Positions 34,812 to 44,377 of a stretch of 64,000 nt of DNA are shown piece after piece. The notes under the pieces were generated by a model. That model searched no databases, had not been told where the DNA came from, and saw nothing but the letters and a program-made list of their open reading frames with translations. Position 1 is the first letter of the stretch; each line of letters begins with the position of its first letter. The DNA is from an uncultured Verrucomicrobia subdivision 3 bacterium (GTDB lineage: Bacteria; Verrucomicrobiota; Verrucomicrobiia; Limisphaerales; DASXHY01), in assembly GCA_937890005.1 (NCBI GenBank), contig CALBZA010000011.1, positions 1 to 64,000 on the forward strand, given 5' to 3'. A program made the translations under genes and the position numbers.

Positions 34812-36569
34812 ATGGACAAATATCAGGTCGCAGAAATCCTGAACAGCATCGGCACTTTGCTTGAATTGAAAGGCGAGAATCCTTTCAAGACCCGTGCCTA
34901 TTTCAACGGAGCCCGCACCATTGAAACGCTGAACGAACCGCTGGAGAAACTCGTCGCCGAGAATCGTCTGGGTGAGATTAAAGGCATTGGAGATGCGCTA
35001 CAGCAAAAGATTTCCGAACTGGTGACCACGGGGAAACTCGCCTACTACGACAAGCTCAAGGAATCGGTTCCACCAGGATTGCTCGAAATGATGCAGGTGC
35101 CAGGTGTGGGGCCAAAGAAAATCAAGGCGCTCTACGATCAACTTGGGATTGATTCGGTCGAGAAACTGGAAGCGGCCTGCCGTGATGGGCGCGTGGGAAA
35201 GCTCAAAGGTTTCGGGGAAAAAACGGCAGTCAATATCTGCGCGGCAATCGAGCGCAAGCGTTCCTATGCATCGAAGTTTCTTTATGGAGACGCGCTGCTC
35301 GTTGCCGAACCGATCCTCGATGAGTTGCGATCGCATCCCGATGTCATCCGCTGCAGCACGGCTGGAAGTCTGCGTCGCTGCAAGGAAATCATTGGCGACA
35401 TCGACTTTCTGGTTTCATCGAAAAATGCCGGTGCCATTTTGGATTATTTCACGTCGCAACCCGGTCTGGTGAGCGTGCTGGCCAAGGGCGAGACCAAGGC
35501 GAGTGTCGTGTTGCCAGGGGGAATTCAGGCGGATTTGCGTGTCGTGAGCGACGTCGAGTTTCCCTATGCGCTCCATTACTTCACGGGAAGCAAGGAACAC
35601 AACATCGTGATGCGTCAGCGGGCGATCGATCGCGGATTGCGCCTGAATGAATACGGGCTGTTCCGATCGACGGAGGAAACACGCGATCCGGCGCTGCTTG
35701 TGCGCTGTCACACGGAAGAGGAGATTTTTCAGGAACTGGGGCTGAACTACATTCCGCCCGAACTGCGCGAGGACTCCGGTGAATTCGCCGCAGCCGAGAA
35801 GGGACCTGTTCCGAAGCTCATTGAATGGAGCGATCTGAAAGGTTCATTGCACAACCACTCGAACTGGAGCGACGGCGTGATGAGCCTGGAGGATATTGCG
35901 AAGGCGATGAATGAACTCGGGCTTTCCTACTGGGCGATCACGGATCACTCAAAATCGTCCATTCAAGCCAATGGACTGGATGTGGGACGGCTTCGGCGAC
36001 AGATCCAGGAGGTCAAGGCGATGAACCAACGTCTCAAGGACGAAGGCATTGAGTTTCGACTCCTGACCGGAACCGAGGTGGACATTCTGTCAGAAGGACG
36101 GCTTGATTTTCCGGATGATCTTCTGGCGGAGCTGGACGTCGTGGTTGCCAGCGCGCATCAGCGTCTTGCAATCGATGAAGCTGAGAACACGAAACGCATC
36201 ATCCGGGCTGCCGAGAACAAATACGTTCACATGCTGGGGCATCTCACCGGACGTTTGCTCCTGGAACGCGATCCGCAGAAAGTCAATGTGCAGGCTGTGA
36301 TCGATGCGTGCGCTGGGACTGGAACCTGGATCGAATTGAACGCATCACCCGATCGGCTCGACATGGATTGGCGCCATTGGGGTTATGCGAAGAGCAGGGG
36401 AGTGAAGTGCGTGATCAACTGCGATTGCCATCGTTTCGAACATGTCGGTTTCCTGCGTCTCGGCACGGACGTCGCACGCAAGGCAGCGCTTACGAAACAG
36501 GACGTGATCAACACACTCCCGCTGCCGAAACTTTTGACCGAGCTGGCCCGGAAGCGGAAAGCGTCGTGA
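34812..36569 (+). CDS. polX: family X DNA polymerase with PHP exonuclease domain (PolX)
   Basis: The 585-residue protein has the bacterial PolX layout. An N-terminal 8-kDa-like domain with helix-hairpin-helix motifs (MMQVPGVGPKKIKALY and LKGFGEKTAVNIC) is followed by the polymerase palm with catalytic acids in IGDIDFLVSS (~195) and ADLRVVSD. A C-terminal PHP domain carries the metal ligands in LHNHSNWSDG, ITDHSKS, GTEVDIL, ASAHQ, GHLTGR and NCDCHR. It fills short gaps in base-excision repair and has 3'-5' exonuclease or AP-endonuclease activity. The ATG at 34812 begins the conserved MDKYQVAEIL. Confidence 0.95.
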   Translation: MDKYQVAEILNSIGTLLELKGENPFKTRAYFNGARTIETLNEPLEKLVAENRLGEIKGIGDALQQKISELVTTGKLAYYDKLKESVPPGLLEMMQVPGVGPKKIKALYDQLGIDSVEKLEAACRDGRVGKLKGFGEKTAVNICAAIERKRSYASKFLYGDALLVAEPILDELRSHPDVIRCSTAGSLRRCKEIIGDIDFLVSSKNAGAILDYFTSQPGLVSVLAKGETKASVVLPGGIQADLRVVSDVEFPYALHYFTGSKEHNIVMRQRAIDRGLRLNEYGLFRSTEETRDPALLVRCHTEEEIFQELGLNYIPPELREDSGEFAAAEKGPVPKLIEWSDLKGSLHNHSNWSDGVMSLEDIAKAMNELGLSYWAITDHSKSSIQANGLDVGRLRRQIQEVKAMNQRLKDEGIEFRLLTGTEVDILSEGRLDFPDDLLAELDVVVASAHQRLAIDEAENTKRIIRAAENKYVHMLGHLTGRLLLERDPQKVNVQAVIDACAGTGTWIELNASPDRLDMDWRHWGYAKSRGVKCVINCDCHRFEHVGFLRLGTDVARKAALTKQDVINTLPLPKLLTELARKRKAS

Positions 36570-36843
36570 TTAAACCGGCCGAAGCGATTGTCAGCTTGTG
36601 AGGTTGTGGAAACAGGCTGGCCATTTGATTTATTTTTCGACAGGCGTTGGCTGGTTGTCGCCGCCGCAGCGTCAACCCTGACAACGATTTGCCCGCCCGC
36701 GCTTCTGTAGTTGCAACCACAATTCGCAGCCGCTTCGTAATCCTACCTATTGGCGCCTGCTTGTTCGTTTGAATAATGGGCGCCTCCCGCAACACGGCGT
36801 TGCGGGATCAGCAGTATGCGAGGAAACCCTGAATTCAAAACCA

Positions 36844-37230
36844 ATGAGAAGAACACATCTGGCCTTGATCTGTATGGCGTCGGCTTTCGTGGTTGGCTGC
36901 TCGCCACCCCGCGTGGATGCCCGTCCGCGCAGCACGAGCACGACGGTGGCGTTGAACGAAAAGAACTACAGGATGGTGCATCCCGGCGCGAGCGGCACGA
37001 GTTATGGATTCCGCCTTCTGGGAATCATTCCGTTCGCAAGTCCACATTACGCAACGGCGCGGCAGAAGCTCTACGCGAGCATCGATCAGCCCCTCCATGG
37101 CAAGGCAATCGCGCTCAGCAATGAACTGGAAGATAAATCCACCGTGTATCTGCTTCTGTTTTCCGTGCCGAAATACACGCTCACAGCAGACGTGATCGAG
37201 TTCACGGAAAACAAAATGGCAAGCGAATAA
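36844..37230 (+). CDS. small lipoprotein of unknown function
   Basis: The 128-residue product has a lipoprotein signal ending FVVGC (Cys about residue 19). The mature part contains ASGTSYGFRLLGIIPFASPHYATARQKLY, a glycine-rich motif with a repeated small-residue pattern I have seen in uncharacterised envelope lipoproteins, and an alpha/beta end (STVYLLLFSVPKYTLTADVI). A 9-bp-stem hairpin lies at 36785-36807, 36 bp upstream, without a T-run. It converges on the gap gene, sharing the hairpin at 37277-37302. Confidence 0.7.
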   Translation: MRRTHLALICMASAFVVGCSPPRVDARPRSTSTTVALNEKNYRMVHPGASGTSYGFRLLGIIPFASPHYATARQKLYASIDQPLHGKAIALSNELEDKSTVYLLLFSVPKYTLTADVIEFTENKMASE

Positions 37231-37271
37231 CCCGCCGCCGCGACGCGCCGTTGAGTTCGCCTTTCCGAAAA

Positions 37272-37302
37272 CAAAAACCGGCTGGAGCGAACTCCAGCCG
37301 GT
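37272..37302 (-). terminator. rho-independent terminator of gap
   Basis: ACCGGCTGGAG (37277-37287) and CTCCAGCCGGT (37292-37302) form a perfect 11-bp stem with loop CGAA. On the minus strand it is followed by TTTTGTTTT. It lies 28 bp past the gap stop. Confidence 0.92.
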
Positions 37303-37330
37303 GATGTCGAGGTAAACAGATCGACAGATA

Positions 37331-38380
37331 TTAGATGCCCTTCGACAGCATCAGCTTGATCAGGTCGCCAACGCGGCAGCTGTAGCCCCATTCGTTGTCA
37401 TACCAGCTGACCAGCTTGAAGAAGTTTTTGTTCAGCTCGATGCCGGAGCCGGCGTCGAAGATCGACGACAGTTCGCAGTGGATGAAATCCGAGCTGACGA
37501 CTTCGTCTTCGGTATAGCCGAGGATGCCCTTCATGTACGTCTCGCTCGCCTTCTTCATCGCGGCGCAGATTTCGGCGTAGCTGGTTTCCTTCACAGTCTT
37601 GACGGTGAGGTCAACGACAGAAACCGTGGGCACCGGGACGCGGAATGCCATGCCCGTGAGCTTGCCTTTGACTTCCGGCAGCACGAGACCGACCGCTTTG
37701 GCGGCGCCGGTGCTGGAAGGAATGAGGTTCTGGGCTGCAGTGCGGCCGCCTTTCCAGTCCTTCTTGCTCGGGCCGTCCACAGTCTTCTGCGTGGCGGTGT
37801 AGGCATGGACGGTGGTCATGAGACCTTCAGCGATGCCGAAGCCTTCCTTGAGCAGCACATGAACAACCGGGGCGAGGCAGTTCGTGGTGCAGGAGGCGTT
37901 CGAGACGATGTGGTGCTTGGCCGGATCGTACTTGTCCTGGTTCACACCCATCACGACCGTGAGGCAATCGCCCTTGGCAGGAGCGGAGATGATGACCTTC
38001 TTGGCGCCGGCGGTGATGTGGCCCTGCGCTTTTTCCACGTCGGTGAAGAGGCCGGTCGATTCGATGACGAGATCGACGCCGAGCGCCTTCCACGGAAGTT
38101 CAGCGGGTGTCTTGGCGCTGACGACCTTGATTTCCTTGCCGTTCACGACGAGCACATCGTCGTCAGTCTTGTCAGCCGAGGACTTCTTGGAGCTGACTTC
38201 GCCTTTGAAGCGTCCCTGGATGGAATCGTATTTAACGAGATAAGCCAGATTGTCTGCGGGAACAATGTCGCCGACTGCGACAACTTCGATGTCCTTGCCG
38301 ACGAGTCCTTGTTCGACCAACGCCCGGAACACCAGGCGTCCAATGCGGCCGAACCCGTTAATAGCTACTTTTACTGCCAT
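37331..38380 (-). CDS. gap: glyceraldehyde-3-phosphate dehydrogenase
   Basis: The 349-residue enzyme oxidises glyceraldehyde-3-phosphate with NAD and phosphate in glycolysis. The NAD-binding start is VAINGFGRIGRLVFRA, the catalytic Cys is in SNASCTTNCLAP, the partner His region is LMTTVHAYT and the end is SWYDNEWGYSCR. An insertion around residues 60-75 (KKSSADKTDDD) is longer than in E. coli GapA. The leader is AT-rich with no Shine-Dalgarno sequence. The gene is separated from its usual partners pgk, tpiA and secG by the 5.7-kb protease/repeat gene. Confidence 0.96.
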   Translation of the reverse strand: MAVKVAINGFGRIGRLVFRALVEQGLVGKDIEVVAVGDIVPADNLAYLVKYDSIQGRFKGEVSSKKSSADKTDDDVLVVNGKEIKVVSAKTPAELPWKALGVDLVIESTGLFTDVEKAQGHITAGAKKVIISAPAKGDCLTVVMGVNQDKYDPAKHHIVSNASCTTNCLAPVVHVLLKEGFGIAEGLMTTVHAYTATQKTVDGPSKKDWKGGRTAAQNLIPSSTGAAKAVGLVLPEVKGKLTGMAFRVPVPTVSVVDLTVKTVKETSYAEICAAMKKASETYMKGILGYTEDEVVSSDFIHCELSSIFDAGSGIELNKNFFKLVSWYDNEWGYSCRVGDLIKLMLSKGI

Positions 38381-38527
38381 AATTTTATTTCAAATGTAAT
38401 TGCCGAAATTTGACCGCGGATAATACCGGCGGCCGGATGGCGGTCAACGCTGAATACAGTAATACAAGCCGCCGGAAATTCCGGCTGATTTTTGAGAAAA
38501 ACTTCTCTTTTTTTGATTGGGCCCCGT

Positions 38528-41500
38528 TCAGCGTGAGAGAAGGCGGAAGAAATTCTGCGGCGAATCAGCGGCGATTGGCACCGGCAAAGACATTAACGAG
38601 CCATCGCCCTGATTCGTCAGCTGCGGAATCCAGAGCAGCGGCGGCACAAGGTTCGTGGTTGCTTCGAGAACGTAGGTGACGCCCGATTCACTCTGAAATG
38701 TGATCAGCAAATTCTCCGCGTTCAAACTTGTGCTCAATACCGGGGGCACAGGTGGTGTGGGATCGATGACCGAAATGATTCCTGCGGTCGCGAGCTGGTT
38801 GGTGTCCCAGAAGAGATCGTCTGTGAGTTCGGGCAGAACGATTGTTGTGGGATTGAAATTCAATGTGCCTGCGTTCAACAGTTGAAAACTGTCGCCACCC
38901 GCCAAAGCCGGGCCGACGTTCGTAATGATCAGCGTTCCACTCAAATCCAAAGTGCCGCCGACGAGCAGCATGTCATGGGTGGTGGCGCGATCGATTTCCA
39001 GAATGGTTGTTCCTGAGACGCTGGCATCGTTGCCGATCGACAGGGCTCCAATTGGATTGCCGGGGGCAAGGGTGGCGGCGGGCTGGACAGTGAGTGATCC
39101 CGCAGCGAAACCATTTCCACTCAAAGTTCCGAAGTTCGCGTTGAGAACAGGTGAGGAAATCACGCCATCCAGAATCAACCGGCCGCCGGCCAACGCGGTA
39201 TTGCCTGTGAATGTATTCGTACCGGAAAGCGTCAAGGTGCCTTGGCCGGTTTTGGTCAGATTTCCCGGACCGGAAAGTTCTCCTGAGAAAACAGTGTCCG
39301 ATCCATTTGCTCCGATTGTGAGTGAGACGGCGAGGCCATTGGAATTGGCGAGTGACAGATTGCGTCCGCCGGCAAGCCCACCGAACGTTGCAATTGCAAG
39401 CGTGCCGAAACTCACCTCTCCTGAATCTCCCTCCAGAAGATTCACGGTGCTGTTTTGAAGGGCTGTGCTCAGTCCGACTCGCAGCGTGCCGGCGAGAATC
39501 CGCGTGTCGCCACGGAACGTGGTCGCCCCTGTGAGATTAACCATGCCATTGCCGAACTTTAACAGGCCTCCGCCGGGAGATGTCGCATCCTCCTGCAGCA
39601 ACTGGGGAATTGTGATGTTGAAGCCGTTGTCATCAATCACCAGCCCGTTCGACTGGACCAGCGCCTGCGTCAGGTTCGAAATGAATGCCGAGTTGTTTGT
39701 AATTGCCTGAAGTGTTCCTCCGTTGAACCGCGCGATGGCGGTTGGTCCGCCGAAGCGTGTCAGCGCCGAAGCCTGAACCACGCCTCCGTTCAGTTCCAGA
39801 ATGCCCTGACCGGTTCCGCTTTCGGCGAGGAGCAGTTGTGAATTGTTGCTGACGGTTCCGCCGTTGACGGTGAGCGTTCCGCGTCCGCCGAGCGAGCCCA
39901 CAATGATGTTTCCGCCGCCGACCTTTTGAACCAGTCCGCTGTTGACGATCAGGGTTCCCTGCGCGGACGAACTGTTGCGTCCGACAGCAATCCAGTTGGT
40001 GGAAATCAGCACGCCGCCGTTTATGACGACCGTTCCAGTGCTGGCGTTCTGCGCGATCCAGAATTCGTTGTTTGAAATCAGTCGAGCGGTGGGATTGAGT
40101 TGCAGCGTGCCGCCGTTCACCTGAGCGCTTCCTGTGCTTTGAGAGAGGAATCGATTGGTCGAAATGACAGTGATCACATTGGTGTTGAGTTTGATCATGC
40201 GCCCGGAACTGCCGCTCACATCGGTGGTCCAGACGAAATTGTCCGCACGATTGAATTGCAGCAGGCCGTTGTTGATCAGGGGACCGGAGCCGAGTTTACC
40301 TCCAGTTCCACCATTGCCGAGTTGTAGTGTGCCTGCGTTCACGGTGGTGGGACCGGAATAAGAGTTCGCATTCCCCGCGATGATGAGCCTGCCGCTTCCG
40401 GATTTCGTGAGTGCCACGGTGGCGCCTCCCGCGCCGTTCTGAATGATGCCGCTGACGAGGAAGTCGCCGGCGCCCTGCAGTGTGATGGTTCTTGTTCCGC
40501 TGGGCGCGCTGAGCGGAAGCGAACCGGTCATGTTCAACTGGCCTGCATCGGCCTGGATGAGGTAATTCGAACCACCGGTCTGAAGCAGGAGCGGGCCGGA
40601 AATCGTGTTGGTTCCGGCGAGACTTTGAATCGCGACGCTGCTGTTGTTGCGCGCGCTGAGGTTGATCGTTTGTGGCAGCGTGATTCCACCGGAGCTGCCG
40701 TCGAGTTGGAGCGTGGACGAACCGCCATTGTTGTTTCGGATGAAAATGGCGCTGGCGTTGGAAAGCGCGCGTGAATTCATCAGCTTCACAATCCCATCAC
40801 TTGACCCGGTGCTGGAGCTGTCGATGTAAACCTGGCCGGTGAATGGATTCGAGGCGGGAAGAATCAAGGTTCCGACGCCGGATTTCGCGATTGACCCGCT
40901 GCCGGTCACAGGGCCGTTCAATGTCAATGAACCGGCGGCGATGGTGAACCGGTTGGAGTTCGCGAGCATCACACCGCCTACAAGTGTGTTGGCGCCCGTG
41001 TCGTTTCGGAGAAGGGCATTGGTCATCGCGAGATTCTTGATCAGCGCGCCTTCGGAGTTGTTCCATAGCGCCAATGTCGTCCCCGGCCAGAGACTGAGAG
41101 TGTCACTGAAGTTGCCCAGTGTCGTCGTGCCTTGAACTCCGAGAAGCCCCTGGCGCACGTCGATGTTGCCGAGTGCAGTCGAACCGAGATCCACGAGCCA
41201 GATTTCGTTGATGCCGGTTTTCGTCAGCTTGAAACCGTTTCCATTCAAACTTCCCGGATTCCCGCGGATGTCCCAGCGGCCGCTTCCGCCGAACGTGGTG
41301 TCGCCGGTCAGGGCCACCTCCTGCAACGCATTCTGCTGGGCTGCGCTGCTGTTGATGATCGCGCCCGCGTTGCCGAATCCTGCGCCTTGGACGGAAATGC
41401 TTCGATGACTGAGATTCAAACCGTTCAAGTCCAGCGTGCCGGACAGAATGGAAATATCGGTTCCGCTGCCGAGCCCCGCTGTGCTGGACGGTTTTACAAT

Positions 41501-44218
41501 GCCGCCGTCGATGTTGACCGGGCCGGTGAAATCGTTGGCGGTGTTCAGCAGCAGCGAGCCGCTTCCCTGTTTTGTGAGGCTCATGGTGCCGGTCAGGTTT
41601 CCGGTTCCGGCAAAAGTGAAGTTCTTGGATGCGTTCACAAGAACGGAGCCGGGCATCAGCGAACCAATCAGATTGATGGTTGGTGAGTTTGAACCGGAGT
41701 CGTCGAATATGACCGCGTCGAGTTGATAGAATCGGTCGAGACCCGTTCCGTCGAACCAGTTGCTCGCGGTGGCGATGTCCCACGCATTTGCAAATCCATC
41801 GCCGCGCCAGGTGATGCCAAGAGGTGAGCCGGTGACGTGGAGCTGAAGTTCGCCGGGTGTTGTGTCGTCAACCGTCACCGCATAACGGGTGGAAGGATTC
41901 GCGTAGAACAGATTGCCTGCGTCCCCGGTCATCGAACCGTAGCGAACAACGGTGTAGGTGCCGGGACTGAGGATCGTTCCCGCTGTGGCGTTCACAGTGA
42001 AGGTGTTGCTGCCGGACAGGGAGAGTTCGCCGGAAACGTCGATGAGATCATTGATTCCGTTTCCAACGGTGTCTGTCGGCGAAAGATCAAAGACCAGATT
42101 GGCTCCACCGGCCAAAGTGAGGTTGTTGCTGAAGGTAAGCGTGCCGATATTCGATCCCGGGGAAACGGTTGCACCGTTTCCGGCGATTACATTTCCGACG
42201 ACACTGCCACTACCTGCGATTGTCTGATGACTGCCGACGTTCCAGCCGGCCAAAACGGAAACGTCGAGTTCTGCGCCATCCATCACTTCCACTTCGCTGC
42301 TGGTTGCAATCGCTTCGGCGGTATTGATGATGAGCGCGCCGTTGCTGACGGTTGTTTCGCCGGAATAGGTATTGGCACCGGAAAGTGACAATCGGCCTGA
42401 ACCGGTTTTTACCAGACCGTGACTGCCACTGATCGGTCCGCTGATCTGCAGGTTTCCGGAAGAGCTGTTGCTGACAACGAGTCGCCGCGACAGCGAGATG
42501 GATGCATTGATGACGTCGTCCGTTCCGAACGGTTTGATGATTCCAGCATCAATTCCAGTGGTGTTGAACTGAAGCGGTCCACCTGATCCGTTTTCCAGAG
42601 TGAAGCCATGCGATCCGTCCAGGTCGCCGATCAGCAACATGCCAATCACCACGGATGTGTCGAGAGAGACCGTTTGGTCGCCGAGAATGTTGTTGGTCAT
42701 TCGCGCATTGGCATCGACGACGTTTGGAATTCCCGCCGACCAGTTGGCGGTGTCGTCCCAGGAATAGTCACCTCCTGCGACCGGCACCCAGCTGGAAATG
42801 CCGGGGAGATTCATGGAGATGCCGTAGAAGCCGAGGCTGCCGTAGGAGCTGTATCCGTCGGTTGCGGGATTACCGTTTCCAAGCGGAGCGATCGAAAGAA
42901 AGTAACTGCCGGAACTGAGAGGCAATGACATCGCAACACTTTGAACGCCTGATCCAGTATCGATCGCTTCGCGGTTCGTAATGACCGTGCCGGTGGAATC
43001 GTACAGCGTGACGTTGAAGTGAAGGTTTCCGCCACGTTCCCACGGTGAAACGGTAAATTGAACCTGTCCGGCACCGGTTGAGAAGGAGAAGAAATCGAGG
43101 TCGGTGGAACGCTCGATGATGCCCCAGTTCGTGATCGTTGTACCGACAAGGGGCGTGGCGTTGCCCAGAAAATTCCCGTGGTCATCGGAACGATAAGCGA
43201 GTCCGTGCTGAGTGATGATTAACAGGTCGTCTTCGGTGTTGTTGGCGTTGGAGTATTCCCCCTTGCTCCACTGGCTGATCGGTTCGTAGTAGCCGACGCC
43301 CATGATGGGCGCCCAATCGCCCTGACCTGTGTAGTAGGAAGCGCCGTTGATGATTCCGTCGTGGCTCAATCCAAGATTGTGTCCGACTTCATGGCTGATG
43401 GCCTCCGCGATGTTCTTTTCGCTGTTGCCGAGATTTTCGGGGAAGACGAGGGCGGGTTTGTAGTAATCGCCTGTGTTGTCGAATACGCCGACGTAAGCAA
43501 TGCCGCCCGGATTTCCGAAGTAGCTTCCAATGGCACTCACCAATGCCCGTGTGCCGTAAACCTGATCGGCGCCACTGCTGCGGGTCAGGGCAGCTTCGCC
43601 AGGATATTCCGTGGTGACATCGACGTCGAAAGGAGCGAAGTCCTCAGCAACACGAAGCCAGATTTGCTGAATCGCGGTGAGTTCACCATTGCTGAAGGAA
43701 TTCGGATTGCCGTCGGTGTCCCAGGGGGGAGCAATGATGTCGGCACCGCCGTTGTTGTTTGCATTCCATGCCGTGCCGGAAATCGTGTGGCCATCGAAGT
43801 CGAGGAAGATGGTTTTGGTGGATCCAGGTTTGCTGTGAAGCTTGAACGTCTGGTTGAGCGGCGCGATGGCGGCGGGCGGGGGAGTTGCATTCGTATCGGA
43901 AAGAACATGACCTGGCGCACCCGATTCACAGACGTAAAAAAGTCTTCCGTCGCGATCCATCCAGAGCGATCGATCCTGCTGCAGATGTTTGGCGAGTTGC
44001 TCGGGAGTTTTCCTGTAGAATTCGGCGATGTCGGAAAGCTGGTTCGTGACGACGCGAACAGCATCGGCGCCTCTCAATTGGCTCGGAAGTCGAACGGAAG
44101 GAAAGGGGCGTGATCCGGAGGAGACGACAGTGGCCGGCGCTGCGTGAAGAGCCGCGGACGTGGCAAGGAATACGACCGTGGCAAAGGCCGGGAACTTCCG
44201 GAGGAACGTTGAGAGCAT
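38528..44218 (-). CDS. giant secreted metzincin protease fused to beta-strand repeats
   Basis: The 1,896-residue protein has a signal peptide (FPAFATVVFLATSAALHA). A metalloprotease domain follows: FLDFDGHTISGTAWN, then the zinc site HEVGHNLGLSHD near residue 275 and a Met-turn candidate APIMGVGYY about 25 residues later, the metzincin layout HExxHxxGxxH. A pre-peptidase-like beta domain (about 380-480) precedes more than a dozen autotransporter-associated repeats (GRLSLSGANTYSGE, GTLTLSGTNTFTGN, GTLTVNGGTVSN). The end is the shared tail domain finishing NFFRLLSR. No beta-barrel is present. It is presumably displayed on or released from the surface as a protease on a long fibre. I chose the ATG at 44218 because the signal peptide begins there. 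Confidence 0.85.
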   Translation of the reverse strand: MLSTFLRKFPAFATVVFLATSAALHAAPATVVSSGSRPFPSVRLPSQLRGADAVRVVTNQLSDIAEFYRKTPEQLAKHLQQDRSLWMDRDGRLFYVCESGAPGHVLSDTNATPPPAAIAPLNQTFKLHSKPGSTKTIFLDFDGHTISGTAWNANNNGGADIIAPPWDTDGNPNSFSNGELTAIQQIWLRVAEDFAPFDVDVTTEYPGEAALTRSSGADQVYGTRALVSAIGSYFGNPGGIAYVGVFDNTGDYYKPALVFPENLGNSEKNIAEAISHEVGHNLGLSHDGIINGASYYTGQGDWAPIMGVGYYEPISQWSKGEYSNANNTEDDLLIITQHGLAYRSDDHGNFLGNATPLVGTTITNWGIIERSTDLDFFSFSTGAGQVQFTVSPWERGGNLHFNVTLYDSTGTVITNREAIDTGSGVQSVAMSLPLSSGSYFLSIAPLGNGNPATDGYSSYGSLGFYGISMNLPGISSWVPVAGGDYSWDDTANWSAGIPNVVDANARMTNNILGDQTVSLDTSVVIGMLLIGDLDGSHGFTLENGSGGPLQFNTTGIDAGIIKPFGTDDVINASISLSRRLVVSNSSSGNLQISGPISGSHGLVKTGSGRLSLSGANTYSGETTVSNGALIINTAEAIATSSEVEVMDGAELDVSVLAGWNVGSHQTIAGSGSVVGNVIAGNGATVSPGSNIGTLTFSNNLTLAGGANLVFDLSPTDTVGNGINDLIDVSGELSLSGSNTFTVNATAGTILSPGTYTVVRYGSMTGDAGNLFYANPSTRYAVTVDDTTPGELQLHVTGSPLGITWRGDGFANAWDIATASNWFDGTGLDRFYQLDAVIFDDSGSNSPTINLIGSLMPGSVLVNASKNFTFAGTGNLTGTMSLTKQGSGSLLLNTANDFTGPVNIDGGIVKPSSTAGLGSGTDISILSGTLDLNGLNLSHRSISVQGAGFGNAGAIINSSAAQQNALQEVALTGDTTFGGSGRWDIRGNPGSLNGNGFKLTKTGINEIWLVDLGSTALGNIDVRQGLLGVQGTTTLGNFSDTLSLWPGTTLALWNNSEGALIKNLAMTNALLRNDTGANTLVGGVMLANSNRFTIAAGSLTLNGPVTGSGSIAKSGVGTLILPASNPFTGQVYIDSSSTGSSDGIVKLMNSRALSNASAIFIRNNNGGSSTLQLDGSSGGITLPQTINLSARNNSSVAIQSLAGTNTISGPLLLQTGGSNYLIQADAGQLNMTGSLPLSAPSGTRTITLQGAGDFLVSGIIQNGAGGATVALTKSGSGRLIIAGNANSYSGPTTVNAGTLQLGNGGTGGKLGSGPLINNGLLQFNRADNFVWTTDVSGSSGRMIKLNTNVITVISTNRFLSQSTGSAQVNGGTLQLNPTARLISNNEFWIAQNASTGTVVINGGVLISTNWIAVGRNSSSAQGTLIVNSGLVQKVGGGNIIVGSLGGRGTLTVNGGTVSNNSQLLLAESGTGQGILELNGGVVQASALTRFGGPTAIARFNGGTLQAITNNSAFISNLTQALVQSNGLVIDDNGFNITIPQLLQEDATSPGGGLLKFGNGMVNLTGATTFRGDTRILAGTLRVGLSTALQNSTVNLLEGDSGEVSFGTLAIATFGGLAGGRNLSLANSNGLAVSLTIGANGSDTVFSGELSGPGNLTKTGQGTLTLSGTNTFTGNTALAGGRLILDGVISSPVLNANFGTLSGNGFAAGSLTVQPAATLAPGNPIGALSIGNDASVSGTTILEIDRATTHDMLLVGGTLDLSGTLIITNVGPALAGGDSFQLLNAGTLNFNPTTIVLPELTDDLFWDTNQLATAGIISVIDPTPPVPPVLSTSLNAENLLITFQSESGVTYVLEATTNLVPPLLWIPQLTNQGDGSLMSLPVPIAADSPQNFFRLLSR

Positions 44219-44329
44219 AGGGTTTGTGAGCTGCTTTTGTGCCGTGGGGCTTTTTTGAAGGCCCATTCGTATCAGGGAATGGGACGTTCCGTCCATCACT
44301 CAAGCGGATGAAACGAACCTGCTGGACAC

Positions 44330-44359
44330 AAAAAAGGCGCTTCCGTGTGTGGAAGCGCC
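44330..44359 (-). terminator. rho-independent terminator of the pgk-tpiA-secG unit
   Basis: GGCGCTTCC (44336-44344) pairs with GGAAGCGCC (44351-44359); on the minus strand it is followed by TTTTTT (44330-44335). It is 19 bp beyond the secG stop and separates this unit from the giant protease gene. Confidence 0.92.
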
Positions 44360-44377
44360 TGAAATGAAGGATTCAGA

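Noticed and set aside
36785..36807. Hairpin TCCCGCAAC/GTTGCGGGA as terminator of polX
   Set aside because: No T-run on either side and it lies over 200 bp after the polX stop, close to the lipoprotein start; its role is unclear.
38528..44218. Repetitive DNA that could be mistaken for a CRISPR array or satellite
   Set aside because: The repeats are degenerate, in frame and encode beta-strand repeat protein; there are no constant repeats with unique spacers. No CRISPR array or cas gene is visible in the window.
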